From Roseovarius sp. THAF27 (GTDB taxonomy: Bacteria; Pseudomonadota; Alphaproteobacteria; Rhodobacterales; Rhodobacteraceae), in assembly GCF_009363655.1 (NCBI RefSeq), contig NZ_CP045393.1, positions 620,001-684,000 of the forward strand: 64,000 nucleotides of DNA, read 5' to 3'. Of this stretch, positions 24,494-32,883 are shown one piece after another (the first letter of the stretch is position 1; the number at the start of each line of letters is the position of its first letter). Under the pieces are notes generated by a model. It was not told where the DNA came from and searched no databases. It saw only the letters and a list, made by a program, of their open reading frames with translations. The position numbers and the translations under genes were made by a program.

Positions 24494-26179
24494 ATGGCTC
24501 AAAACGCATCGATGGAGGAATTCGAGGCCCTCCTTAATGAAAGCCTCGAAATGGACACCCCCCAAGAGGGAACGGTTGTCAAAGGCAAGGTCATCGCGGT
24601 TGAAGCGGGACAAGCCATCATCGACGTCGGCTACAAGATGGAAGGCCGCGTCGAGCTCAAGGAATTCGCAAATCCCGGTGAAGCGCCCGAAATCGAAGTG
24701 GGCGACGAGGTCGAGGTGTTCCTGCGTTCGGCAGAGAACGCCCGCGGCGAAGCCGTCATTTCCCGTGAAATGGCCCGCCGCGAGGAAGCCTGGGACCGCC
24801 TGGAGAAAGCATACGCGGACGACGCCCGTGTCGAAGGCGCGATCTTTGGCCGTGTCAAAGGCGGCTTTACCGTCGATCTGGGCGGCGCCGTGGCCTTCCT
24901 GCCCGGCTCTCAGGTCGATGTGCGCCCCGTGCGCGACGCCGGCCCGCTGATGGGTCTGAAGCAGCCCTTCCAAATCCTGAAAATGGACCGCCGCCGCGGC
25001 AACATAGTTGTCTCGCGCCGCGCCATCCTGGAAGAAAGCCGCGCCGAGCAGCGCGCCGAAGTCATCGGCAACCTTTCCGAAGGTCAGGCCGTGGACGGCG
25101 TCGTCAAGAACATCACCGAATACGGGGCCTTCGTGGACCTGGGCGGTGTCGACGGCCTGCTGCACGTGACCGACATGGCGTGGCGTCGTGTGAACCACCC
25201 GAGCGAGATCCTGAACATCGGCGAGACCGTCAAGGTCCAGGTGATCAAGATCAACAAGGAAACCCACCGCATCAGCCTGGGCATGAAACAGCTGCAGGAC
25301 GATCCGTGGGATCTGGTCGCTGCCAAGTACCCGCTGGAATCGGTGCATACCGGCCGTGTGACGAACATCACCGACTACGGTGCGTTCGTCGAACTGGAGC
25401 CCGGTGTCGAGGGCCTGGTGCACGTCAGCGAGATGTCGTGGACCAAGAAGAACGTCCATCCCGGCAAGATCGTGTCCACGTCCCAGGAGGTCGAGGTCAT
25501 GGTGCTGGAGATCGACCAGGCCAAGCGCCGCGTATCTCTGGGCCTCAAGCAGACCATGCGCAACCCGTGGGAAGTGTTTGCGGAAACGCACCCCGAGGGC
25601 ACCGAGGTCGAGGGCGAGGTCAAGAACATCACCGAGTTCGGCCTGTTCATCGGTCTCGATGGCGACATCGACGGCATGGTTCACCTGTCGGACCTCAGCT
25701 GGGACGAGCGCGGCGAAGACGCGATCCAGAGCTACAAGAAGGGCGATGTGGTCAAGGCCGTCGTCTCGGAAGTGGACGTGGAGAAAGAGCGCATTTCGCT
25801 GTCGATCAAGAACCTGGGCGGCGACAAGTTCGCCGAGGCCGTGGGCGGCGTGAAGCGCGGCTCGATCATCACCGTCGAGGTCACCTCGATCGAGGATGGC
25901 GGCATCGAGGTGGAATACGAGGGCATGAAATCCTTCATCCGCCGCTCCGACCTGTCGCGTGACCGTTCCGAGCAGCGCCCCGAGCGTTTCTCGGTCGGTG
26001 ACAAGGTCGACGTGCGCGTGACCAACGTGGACAGCAAGACCCGCCGTCTGGGCCTGTCGATCAAGGCACGCGAAATCGCGGAAGAGAAAGAAGCCGTGCA
26101 ACAGTATGGCAGCTCGGATTCGGGCGCCTCGCTGGGCGACATCCTTGGCGCCGCGCTGAAAGGCGACGACGACAAGTAA
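24494..26179 (+). CDS. rpsA: 30S ribosomal protein S1
   Basis: 561 aa, normal for S1, which binds mRNA on the 30S subunit and helps initiation. Six S1 (OB-fold) repeats are visible, among them GVVKNITEYGAFVDLGGVDG with LLHVTDMAW, GRVTNITDYGAFVELEPGVE with GLVHVSEMSW, and GEVKNITEFGLFIGLDGDID with GMVHLSDLSW; the first two N-terminal repeats are more diverged, as usual. The ATG at 24494 (MAQNASMEEFEALLNES) is the family start though the frame is open upstream. Codon use shifts to highly expressed style. A strong terminator follows. Confidence 0.98.
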   Translation: MAQNASMEEFEALLNESLEMDTPQEGTVVKGKVIAVEAGQAIIDVGYKMEGRVELKEFANPGEAPEIEVGDEVEVFLRSAENARGEAVISREMARREEAWDRLEKAYADDARVEGAIFGRVKGGFTVDLGGAVAFLPGSQVDVRPVRDAGPLMGLKQPFQILKMDRRRGNIVVSRRAILEESRAEQRAEVIGNLSEGQAVDGVVKNITEYGAFVDLGGVDGLLHVTDMAWRRVNHPSEILNIGETVKVQVIKINKETHRISLGMKQLQDDPWDLVAAKYPLESVHTGRVTNITDYGAFVELEPGVEGLVHVSEMSWTKKNVHPGKIVSTSQEVEVMVLEIDQAKRRVSLGLKQTMRNPWEVFAETHPEGTEVEGEVKNITEFGLFIGLDGDIDGMVHLSDLSWDERGEDAIQSYKKGDVVKAVVSEVDVEKERISLSIKNLGGDKFAEAVGGVKRGSIITVEVTSIEDGGIEVEYEGMKSFIRRSDLSRDRSEQRPERFSVGDKVDVRVTNVDSKTRRLGLSIKAREIAEEKEAVQQYGSSDSGASLGDILGAALKGDDDK

Positions 26180-26202
26180 GCCGGATACGGTTTGCAGATT
26201 TG

Positions 26203-26239
26203 AAAGGCCCCGTGGAGACGTGGGGCCTTTTTCTTTTTT
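26203..26239 (+). terminator. Intrinsic terminator after rpsA
   Basis: A 9-bp perfect stem AAAGGCCCC / GGGGCCTTT, 10-nt loop, then TTCTTTTTT. Confidence 0.92.
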
Positions 26240-26366
26240 GGCACTGGCGGCGCGTTGCCGGGGCGGTGCAGCCTCTTGGGATCAATTTGACCCAAAATAT
26301 GCTTTGCGCGACGCTGACTGTAGCAGAAGCGTGTCACGATAGGCGACCTGCAGGCGGATGGTGGCA

Positions 26367-26717
26367 ATGAACTCTGATCTTGAGACTTGGTATTCCGGCC
26401 TTTCGGAAGGCCAGCGCGTCATCGCGCAGCAACTGAGAATTCTGATACACGATCAGGAGGCGCAAATGCGAGAACAGATAAAATGGGGGCGGCCCTGTTT
26501 CACGCTGAGATCGCTGGTTTGTTATATCCAGACGGCGAAAGGGCATGTCGCGCTTGGGTTTGGACGCGGGGCGGAACTATGCGATCCTCTGAAATTGTTG
26601 AAAGGACATGGTCGCCAGATGCGGCATGTGAAGATACCGATTGGCGGGCATGTGGATCGTGAAGGTCTTGTTGGGCTCATCCAAGCCGCGATCGAACTGG
26701 ATAGAAACAAGCTGTAG
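26367..26717 (+). CDS. DUF1801 domain protein
   Basis: 116 aa (ATG at 26367; an in-frame ATG at 26358 is an alternative). It has the DUF1801/YdhG-type pattern: WYSGLSEGQRVIAQQLRILI, then QIKWGRPCF, CYIQTAKGHVALGFGRGAEL, and a C-terminal RHVKIPIGGHVDREGLVGLIQAA. These small iron-binding-like fold proteins have no settled function. Base composition is lower in GC than both neighbours, hinting at recent acquisition. The 273 bp from its stop to ihfB hold no gene; the ihfB promoter should be there. Confidence 0.8.
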   Translation: MNSDLETWYSGLSEGQRVIAQQLRILIHDQEAQMREQIKWGRPCFTLRSLVCYIQTAKGHVALGFGRGAELCDPLKLLKGHGRQMRHVKIPIGGHVDREGLVGLIQAAIELDRNKL

Positions 26718-26990
26718 CAGGACAGGCGTGTGTCGCCGCCAGGGACGATATCCAAGGGCCTATGACAAGCTACGAATCATGTGCTTGGTGTTTGTGAGCC
26801 CACGTTGATTGAGCCCAGAAATGTCTGCACTCTGAGTGGTCAAAGAGGATCAGCAAGCCGAAGTCCGCGCTTTTTCCCCGCGAATTTCCGAGTTCATCCG
26901 GTAGGTTGCAGTTTCTAATTGCGCTTTTTCTATCTATAGTCGTTAAAGTCGATACGCTGCGCGAACAAAGAACAACGCCGGGGGGAACCG

Positions 26991-27275
26991 ATGATCAGGT
27001 CGGAACTAATACAGAAGATCGCCGACGAGAATCCACACCTGTACCAGCGCGATGTCGAGCGCATCGTGAACACCATCTTCAACGAGATCACCAATGCCAT
27101 GGCCGAGGGCAACCGTGTCGAGTTGCGCGGCTTCGGGGCGTTTTCCGTCAAGAAGCGCGACGCGCGCACCGGCCGCAACCCGCGCACCGGAGAATCGGTG
27201 CAGGTCGAGGAAAAGCACGTGCCGTTCTTCAAGGCCGGCAAGCTGTTGCGTGAACGACTGAACGGGAAATCCTGA
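26991..27275 (+). CDS. ihfB: Integration host factor subunit beta
   Basis: 94-aa HU/IHF-family DNA-bending protein. [30 protein letters not shown] is typical IhfB, and the beta-arm signature [22 protein letters not shown] with the intercalating Pro is complete. It pairs with IhfA to bend DNA in recombination, replication and transcription. GGGGGGAACCG precedes the ATG. The stop overlaps the lapA start by one base (TGATG). Confidence 0.97.
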   Translation: MIRSELIQKIADENPHLYQRDVERIVNTIFNEITNAMAEGNRVELRGFGAFSVKKRDARTGRNPRTGESVQVEEKHVPFFKAGKLLRERLNGKS

Positions 27276-27625
27276 TGCGCTATATCCGCTATGCTTCGAT
27301 CGCCATTTTCGCGGTGGCGCTTATCCTGATCGCGCTGGCCAACCGGCAGGTGGTCGAGGTTCAGATCCTTCCCGGCGAACTGGCCGGCATGGCGGCCCTG
27401 AACCCGTCGTATCAGATTCCGCTCTTCATCGTGATGTTCGGCGGGATCTTGGCGGGGCTGGTGATCGGGTTCATCTGGGAGTGGATCCGCGAGGCCAAGG
27501 AGCGCGCGGCGGCCGCCCGGCAGGCGCGCGAGATGGCGGCATTGCGGGCCGAGGTGCGCCGGCTGAAAGGCGAGCGCAACAAGGACCAGGACGAGGTGCT
27601 TGCGCTTCTGGACGAGGCCAGCTAA
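27275..27625 (+). CDS. lapA: LapA family (DUF1049) membrane protein
   Basis: 116 aa with two membrane helices ([20 protein letters not shown] and [21 protein letters not shown]) and a C-terminal coiled coil ([21 protein letters not shown] heptads). This is the LapA/YciS layout; in E. coli LapA with LapB adjusts LPS synthesis through LpxC degradation. Following ihfB directly is the usual gene order in many proteobacteria. One-base overlap with ihfB indicates translational coupling. Confidence 0.85.
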   Translation: MRYIRYASIAIFAVALILIALANRQVVEVQILPGELAGMAALNPSYQIPLFIVMFGGILAGLVIGFIWEWIREAKERAAAARQAREMAALRAEVRRLKGERNKDQDEVLALLDEAS

Positions 27626-27636
27626 CCGGCGGCGTC

Positions 27637-28281
27637 ATGGCGCAGGACATTCGGATCAAGATGTGCGGGCTGACCCGGCCCGAGGACATCCCTGCCGCGG
27701 TGGCGGCGGGGGCCGCCTATGTGGGGTTCGTGTTCTTTCCGAAATCACCGCGCTACGTGACGCCCCGGCTGGCGCGCGAGATGGCGCTGGCGGTGCCGCC
27801 CGGCGTGGCCAAGGTGGCGCTGGTGGTGGACGCGGACGATGCGCTGCTGGACGCGTTGACCGAGGTGGTGCCGCTGGACATGCTGCAGTTGCACGGGTCC
27901 GAAAGCCCCGAGCGGGTGGCCGAGATCAAGGCCCGCTACGGCCTGCCGGTGATGAAGGCGGTGGGCGTGCGCGAGGCCGGCGACCTTGCGGCCATCGACC
28001 GCTATGCCGGGGTGGCCGACCACATCCTGCTGGATGCCAAGCCGTCGAAGGACGCGACCCGCCCGGGCGGCAATGCCGAGAGCTTTGACTGGAGCCTGAT
28101 TGCGGGACGCGAGTGGTCCGTGCCGTGGATGCTGGCCGGCGGGCTGACGGTGGAGAACGTGGCCGAGGCGATCCGGGTGACCGGGGCGCGCCAGCTTGAC
28201 CTGTCGTCGGCGCTGGAAAGCGCGCCGGGGGTGAAGGACCACGGCAGGATGCGCGCCTTCGCCGACGCGGCACGGGCATGA
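27637..28281 (+). CDS. trpF: Phosphoribosylanthranilate isomerase
   Basis: 214-aa TIM barrel that converts phosphoribosylanthranilate to CdRP in tryptophan synthesis. The catalytic Cys is in [12 protein letters not shown] and the catalytic Asp in [30 protein letters not shown] and [12 protein letters not shown] are family blocks; [18 protein letters not shown] is the phosphate-binding end. Eleven bp after lapA. Its stop overlaps the start of a GNAT gene rather than trpB, so the usual trpF-trpB-trpA order is interrupted here. Confidence 0.96.
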   Translation: MAQDIRIKMCGLTRPEDIPAAVAAGAAYVGFVFFPKSPRYVTPRLAREMALAVPPGVAKVALVVDADDALLDALTEVVPLDMLQLHGSESPERVAEIKARYGLPVMKAVGVREAGDLAAIDRYAGVADHILLDAKPSKDATRPGGNAESFDWSLIAGREWSVPWMLAGGLTVENVAEAIRVTGARQLDLSSALESAPGVKDHGRMRAFADAARA

Positions 28282-28727
28282 TCCGGTTCCGCGAGGCGGA
28301 CGAGACCGATGTTGCAGCCGTTGTGGCGCTTCTGGCCGATGACGTGCTGGGGCAGGGGCGCGAAGGCGCCGATCCCGCGCTCTACGAGGCCGCCTTTGCC
28401 CGGATGCGCGACGAGGGCGCCAACCACCTGATCGTGGGCGAGGACGACGCGGGCCGGATCGTCGCCACCTACCAGATCACCTTTATCACCGGGCTGTCGC
28501 TGCGGGCCGCGCGGCGGGCGCAGGTGGAAAGCGTGCGCGTGGCCGGGCATGTGCGCGGGCAGGGCGTGGGCGAGGCGATGTTCGAGGACGCCAAGGCGCG
28601 GGCCAGCGCGGCGGGGTGCACGCTGGTGCAACTGACGATGAACGCGGGCCGGAAAGACGCCAGCCGGTTCTACGAGCGGATCGGTTTCGTCGCGTCGCAT
28701 ACCGGGTTCAAGATGGCACTTGATTGA
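28278..28727 (+). CDS. GNAT family N-acetyltransferase
   Basis: 149-aa acetyl-CoA-dependent acetyltransferase. The acetyl-CoA pyrophosphate loop is [18 protein letters not shown], with VESVRV just before. [33 protein letters not shown] is the typical C-terminal half. ATGA overlap with trpF shows coupling. Acceptor substrate unknown. Confidence 0.92.
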   Translation: MIRFREADETDVAAVVALLADDVLGQGREGADPALYEAAFARMRDEGANHLIVGEDDAGRIVATYQITFITGLSLRAARRAQVESVRVAGHVRGQGVGEAMFEDAKARASAAGCTLVQLTMNAGRKDASRFYERIGFVASHTGFKMALD

Positions 28728-28770
28728 CGCATCGCGCCGCTTTGCCCAAGCTGGAGCAAAGGAGAGACGC

Positions 28771-29394
28771 ATGACCCGCCAGGATCTGGATGACGTGTAC
28801 GGAGCCAGGACGCCCGAGGAATCGCGGGCGATCTACGACAAGTGGTCGACCGGCTATGATGCCGATTGCCTGAGCCGGGGGTTCCGCCTGCCCGGGCTGG
28901 GCGCAGCGCTGCTGGGCCGGTACCTGGGGGACGCGGAGGGGCCTGTGCTAGACGCGTGCTGTGGCACCGGGCTGGTGGGCGAGACGCTGCGGCTGATGGG
29001 GTATGGCCGGATCGTGGGTTGCGACCTGTCGCCGGAGATGCTGGCCTGCGCCGCCAGGACGGGTGCCTACGAGCGGCTGGAGGTGGCGGACACCGGCGCC
29101 GGGTTGCCGTTCGGGGATGACAGCTTCGCCGGCTTTGTATGCGTCGGGGCGTTCGGGCCGGGCCACGCGCCGCCGGTCACGCTGGAACATCTGGCGCGGG
29201 TGACCAGGCCCGGTGGCATCGGGGTCTTCAACCTGCTGGATGCGACCTTCGAGGAGCAGGGGTTTCCGCCGGTTCTGGACAAGCTCGCGGCGTCGGGCAC
29301 GTGGGAGGTGATCCATACCACGCCGCCCTTCCGGCCCTTCCTGCTGGCCGAGCCGGAATTGCTGAGCACGGGCTATGTCGTGCGGCTGAGGTGA
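28771..29394 (+). CDS. Class I SAM-dependent methyltransferase
   Basis: 207 aa. Motif I is VLDACCGTGLVGETL, and motif II is GCDLSPEMLACA followed by RLEVADTGAGLPFGDDSFAGFVCVGAF. The opening VYGARTPEESRAIYDKWSTGYDAD is typical of a small roseobacter methyltransferase group. The ATG at 28771 has AAAGGAG at ideal spacing, and the upstream in-frame ATG is not needed. Substrate unknown. Ends 8 bp before a 22-bp palindrome. Confidence 0.88.
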   Translation: MTRQDLDDVYGARTPEESRAIYDKWSTGYDADCLSRGFRLPGLGAALLGRYLGDAEGPVLDACCGTGLVGETLRLMGYGRIVGCDLSPEMLACAARTGAYERLEVADTGAGLPFGDDSFAGFVCVGAFGPGHAPPVTLEHLARVTRPGGIGVFNLLDATFEEQGFPPVLDKLAASGTWEVIHTTPPFRPFLLAEPELLSTGYVVRLR

Positions 29395-29401
29395 GGCTCC
29401 A

Positions 29402-29423
29402 AGAATATTCGTACGAATATTCT
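29402..29423. repeat. 22-bp perfect palindrome after the methyltransferase gene
   Basis: Arms AGAATATTCGT / ACGAATATTCT around the same TTCGTACGAA core as the elements behind aroA (19843-19892). Confidence 0.75.
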
Positions 29424-29489
29424 CGGGGCGGCGTGTCGCACAGGAATGCGCTGGAAAACGGCGGGCCCGTGCCCTATTGAGACGCTAAA

Positions 29490-29598
29490 GCGTTTCGCGA
29501 TAAACCTGACTCACAGCTTACCCGCGAAACGCAGCACAACAGCCAATCGTTGCACGCGTTTCGCCTTTCGCTGACGGCTCAGGTAAAAGGCGAAACGC
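29490..29598 (+). promoter_or_regulatory. Two hairpins built from GCGTTTCGC in the trpB leader
   Basis: Hairpin 1: GCGTTTCGCG (29490-29499) with CGCGAAACGC (29523-29532). Hairpin 2: GCGTTTCGCCTTT (29556-29568) with AAAGGCGAAACGC (29586-29598), only about 10 nt before the trpB Shine-Dalgarno. No Trp-rich leader peptide and no T-run, so classical attenuation is not supported; it may be a dispersed repeat. Confidence 0.55.
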
Positions 29599-29621
29599 TT
29601 GAGCAAACAGGGATGATGACC

Positions 29622-30851
29622 ATGAACGATCTCTTCAACTCCTTCATGACCGGCCCCGACGAGAAGGGGCGTTTCGGAGAATTCGGCGGGCGTTTCGTGT
29701 CCGAGACGCTGATGCCGCTGATCCTGGAACTGGAAGAGCAGTACGAGAACGCCAAGACCGACCAGAGCTTCTGGGACGAGATGGATTTCCTGTGGAAGCA
29801 TTATGTCGGCCGGCCGAGCCCGATGTACCATGCCGAGGGCCTGACCGAGCGGCTGGGCGGCGCCAAGATCTACATGAAGCGCGACGAGCTGAACCACACC
29901 GGCGCGCACAAGATCAACAACGTGCTGGGGCAGATCCTGCTGGCGCGGCGCATGGGCAAGACCCGCATCATCGCCGAGACCGGCGCGGGCCAGCATGGTG
30001 TGGCGACGGCGACGGTCTGTGCCAAATTCGGGTTGAAATGCGTGGTCTACATGGGCGCGCATGACGTCGAACGTCAGCGGCCCAACGTGTTCCGCATGAA
30101 GCTCTTGGGCGCCGAGGTGATCCCGGTGACCAGCGGTCGCGGCACGCTGAAGGACGCGATGAACGACGCGCTGCGCGACTGGGTGACCAACGTGCGCGAC
30201 ACGTTCTATTGCATCGGCACGGTGGCCGGGCCGCACCCCTATCCGGCGATGGTGCGCGATTTCCAGTCGATCATCGGCAAGGAAGCCCGCGAACAGTTGC
30301 AGGAGGCCGAGGGCCGTCTGCCCGACACGATCATCGCGGCCATCGGCGGCGGGTCGAACGCGATGGGGCTGTTCTATCCGTTCCTCGACGACAAGGAGGT
30401 GAACATCATCGGCGTCGAGGCCGGCGGCAAGGGCGTGAACGAGAAGATGGAGCATTGCGCGTCGCTGACCGGCGGGCGACCCGGGGTGTTGCATGGCAAC
30501 CGGACCTACCTGTTGCAGGACGATGACGGGCAGATCCTGGAAGGCTACTCGATTTCGGCGGGGCTGGATTATCCGGGCATCGGACCCGAGCATTCGTGGC
30601 TGCACGAGATCGGGCGCGCGAAATACGTGTCGATCACCGACAAGGAAGCGCTGGAAGCGTTCAAGCTGTGCTGCGAGGCCGAAGGGATCATCCCGGCGCT
30701 GGAGCCGTGCCACGCGCTGGCGCACGTGATGAAGATCGCGCCCGACCTGCCCAAGGACCATATCCTGTGCATGAACATGTGCGGACGCGGCGACAAGGAC
30801 ATTTTCACCGTGGCACGGCACCTCGGGTTCGATATGGCCGAGGGCGACTGA
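29622..30851 (+). CDS. trpB: Tryptophan synthase beta chain
   Basis: 409-aa PLP enzyme condensing indole with L-serine. The PLP lysine is in [16 protein letters not shown]; the family blocks [30 protein letters not shown] (phosphate loop GGGSN) and [15 protein letters not shown] are intact. The start at 29622 ([14 protein letters not shown]) matches the family, with CAGGG 9 nt upstream; ATGs at 29613 and 29616 are alternatives. It is separated from trpF by two genes and from trpA, which lies 8 kb away on the other strand. TrpA and TrpB must still assemble as alpha2-beta2. Confidence 0.97.
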   Translation: MNDLFNSFMTGPDEKGRFGEFGGRFVSETLMPLILELEEQYENAKTDQSFWDEMDFLWKHYVGRPSPMYHAEGLTERLGGAKIYMKRDELNHTGAHKINNVLGQILLARRMGKTRIIAETGAGQHGVATATVCAKFGLKCVVYMGAHDVERQRPNVFRMKLLGAEVIPVTSGRGTLKDAMNDALRDWVTNVRDTFYCIGTVAGPHPYPAMVRDFQSIIGKEAREQLQEAEGRLPDTIIAAIGGGSNAMGLFYPFLDDKEVNIIGVEAGGKGVNEKMEHCASLTGGRPGVLHGNRTYLLQDDDGQILEGYSISAGLDYPGIGPEHSWLHEIGRAKYVSITDKEALEAFKLCCEAEGIIPALEPCHALAHVMKIAPDLPKDHILCMNMCGRGDKDIFTVARHLGFDMAEGD

Positions 30852-30884
30852 ATCGCCGCCCATCCGGTTCGGGCGTGAGCGCGA

Positions 30885-31190
30885 TCAGTCGTCGGTCTTG
30901 TCGTCTTCGTCCTCTGCGTCGTGATCGCCGTCGTCCGGCGTAGGCCGACCCTTGCCGCTGTCGTCGTTCTTGCGGTCGTCTTCGGTTCGGTCATCGTCGT
31001 CATCGCCCCGATCGTCGCGGTCGTTGTCGTCGTTTCCGCTAAGCGAATCGTCGAAGAGAAAGCCGGCCGAGTTGATTTTCAGGTCGTCCGACGGGATATC
31101 GCGGTCGGGACCCGCGACAGCGGTGTCATCGGCCATGGCCGCACTGGAAAGAAGGAGAGCGGTGGCGGAGAAAGCAATTAATCGTCGCAT
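30885..31190 (-). CDS. Exported, extremely acidic low-complexity protein
   Basis: 101 aa. Signal peptide MRRLIAFSATALLLSSAAMA, then a mature protein dominated by Asp, Asn, Glu and Lys (runs such as NDDNDRDDRGDDDDDR). AAGGAGGT at ideal spacing precedes the ATG at 31190. The Asp-rich repeats could bind Ca2+ or other cations, but no EF-hand loop is present. It lies downstream of an EF-hand protein on the same strand, though a terminator separates them. Function unknown. Confidence 0.75.
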   Translation of the reverse strand: MRRLIAFSATALLLSSAAMADDTAVAGPDRDIPSDDLKINSAGFLFDDSLSGNDDNDRDDRGDDDDDRTEDDRKNDDSGKGRPTPDDGDHDAEDEDDKTDD

Positions 31191-31350
31191 GCGAACCTCC
31201 TTCGCTTACTGGTACTTGCGCGCCGACGGGCGCTTTACAATTGACTTGAGATAGCGCCGCACGGACGCACTGCAAGCAAACGACAGAAGGGGCGCGCGGT
31301 TCCGGCGAGAGAACGCCACATCTTGCGCCTGCTCATGACGCGGCTCAACG

Positions 31351-31380
31351 GAAAACGCGCCGGGCGATGAGGCCCGGCGC
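31351..31380 (-). terminator. Intrinsic terminator of the EF-hand gene
   Basis: On the minus strand, a 9-bp perfect stem GCGCCGGGC / GCCCGGCGC with a 6-nt loop, followed by GTTTTC. It lies 40 bp after the EF-hand stop codon. The rest of 31191-31419 shows no gene. Confidence 0.75.
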
Positions 31381-31419
31381 GCCAATCCGGTGTGGTGCGG
31401 ATTGATAATCCGCCTCTCC

Positions 31420-32217
31420 CTACACCAGCGAGTAGTAGTAGATCACGACGGGCACGGTCGCCTCGTCGCTGGCGTTCTGCGTGTCGCTGGCGCTAGTGTC
31501 GTTGCTGTCCGAGGCATCGGCGCTGTCGTTGGTCATGTCCTTGCTTTCGGACGTGCCTGCGGTCATGTCGAGCGCCTTGGTTCCGGCACCGCGGTATTCC
31601 TGCGGCGACAGGGAGCCGGAGCCGTCGGCGTCCATCGCGTCAAAGCGCTTTTGCAGGGCCTTGTCGCTCCAGTCCTTGTCGATCTCGCTTTCATATTCGG
31701 CCTGGGTGATGATGCCGTTGCCGTCACCGTCATACATCTTGAAGCGGTCGACGGCGGTCTTGGCGAATTCCTCGGCATCGTCGGTGTCGGTGGACACGGC
31801 CGATTTCATGTCGCTGTCGTCGGTGCGCCACGCCTTGTTCGTCAGCTTCTGGTATTCCTCGACGCTGAGTTCGGTCTTGTCGCCGGTGCCCAGGTCGGAC
31901 CAATCGGTCTTGTCGTTCCCGGCTTGTGCCTGGGTATAGGCGTCGCGGTTGCTCTGTTCGGCCTTGCCGATGCAGTTGACCATTTCCTCGCGGTCGACCG
32001 AGCCGTCCTTGTTGAGGTCGAGCGCCGCGAATTCGGCGTCGCGCGCGTCCTTGATCTCCTGCTCGCTCATGAAGCCGTCCTTGTTCTTGTCGGCGGGCAT
32101 GAAGGCAGTTTCGCAGAAGGCGGGCATATCGGTCTCGCCCTCGCTCTGCTGGGCCAGCGCGGGAGCGGCTGTGACCAGCGCGGCGGATGTCAGGATCGTT
32201 GTCGTCAGGGTCTTCAT
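31420..32217 (-). CDS. Exported EF-hand calcium-binding protein
   Basis: 265 aa. Signal peptide MKTLTTTILTSAALVTAAPALA, then four EF-hand loops: DKNKDGFMSEQE, DLNKDGSVDREE, DGDGNGIITQAE and DADGSGSLSPQE, paired as two EF lobes around a linker at about 90-150. A Ser/Asp/Asn-rich tail (TNDSADASDSNDTSASDTQ) ends in the unusual VPVVIYYYSLV. AAAGGAG precedes the ATG at 32217. Probably a periplasmic or surface calcium buffer or sensor; it has its own terminator. Confidence 0.9.
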   Translation of the reverse strand: MKTLTTTILTSAALVTAAPALAQQSEGETDMPAFCETAFMPADKNKDGFMSEQEIKDARDAEFAALDLNKDGSVDREEMVNCIGKAEQSNRDAYTQAQAGNDKTDWSDLGTGDKTELSVEEYQKLTNKAWRTDDSDMKSAVSTDTDDAEEFAKTAVDRFKMYDGDGNGIITQAEYESEIDKDWSDKALQKRFDAMDADGSGSLSPQEYRGAGTKALDMTAGTSESKDMTNDSADASDSNDTSASDTQNASDEATVPVVIYYYSLV

Positions 32218-32425
32218 GTTCGTGTCTCCTTTCGCGTTTACAAACGGTCGGGAGGACGGGTGTGGCGTCACTCCTCCGGGTTTGACGTCCCGGTGGAAGA
32301 ACGTGCCGTTGCGGTGTGAGTTCCTGATTTTCCCTGCAACGCCGGGCCGGCTTTGGCGGACCCCGGCCAAACAAGGGGCCGCATACGGGGCCCTGAATGC
32401 GCATTTGGAGAAGGGTGAACGAGCC

Positions 32426-32812
32426 TCAGGATGTCGCGTCGGAGGCGTGTTGTTTCAGCACGTCGATCGGCACGATATCGAGTGCGCGGGCGTGGGTGGC
32501 CTCCAGCCGCACCTTGGGCGCGCAGCCCTCGTCATGCGCCTGAAGGAAGCGCCCGGCGCAGAGGCACCAGTGGTCGCCGGGTTTCAGCCCGTCGAAACCG
32601 AACTCCGGGCGCGGCGTGGACAGGTCGTTGCCGACATATTTGGAATAGGCGAGAAATTCGGCGGTCATCAGGGCGCAGACCGTGTGGCTGCCCTGGTCGG
32701 CGGCGCAGGTGTTGCAATGGCCGTCACGGAAAAAGCCGGTCATGGGCGTGGTCGAGCAGCTTTCGAGCTTGCCGCCCAGCACGTTGACGGAAGTGTCCAT
32801 TTCGATTGCCAT
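32426..32812 (-). CDS. DUF2237 family protein
   Basis: 128 aa. Family blocks are NVLGGKLESCSTTPMTGFFRDGHCNTCAADQGSHTVCA (four cysteines), FLAYSKYVGNDLSTPRPEFGF and KPGDHWCLCAGRF. The conserved Cys/His pattern suggests metal binding, but the function is undetermined. AAGGAGC precedes the ATG. Short gaps on both sides; no operon partner. Confidence 0.92.
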   Translation of the reverse strand: MAIEMDTSVNVLGGKLESCSTTPMTGFFRDGHCNTCAADQGSHTVCALMTAEFLAYSKYVGNDLSTPRPEFGFDGLKPGDHWCLCAGRFLQAHDEGCAPKVRLEATHARALDIVPIDVLKQHASDATS

Positions 32813-32883
32813 GCGATGCTCCTTGGGTCCCGGGTGGGCATATGGTGCACATCAGGCGACGTGGGTGCAAGGGCAGCGCCGTG

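Noticed and set aside
30921..31181. Plus-strand ORFs opposite the acidic protein
   Set aside because: Val/Ile-rich reading is the mirror of Asp codons; the minus strand has the signal peptide and ribosome site.
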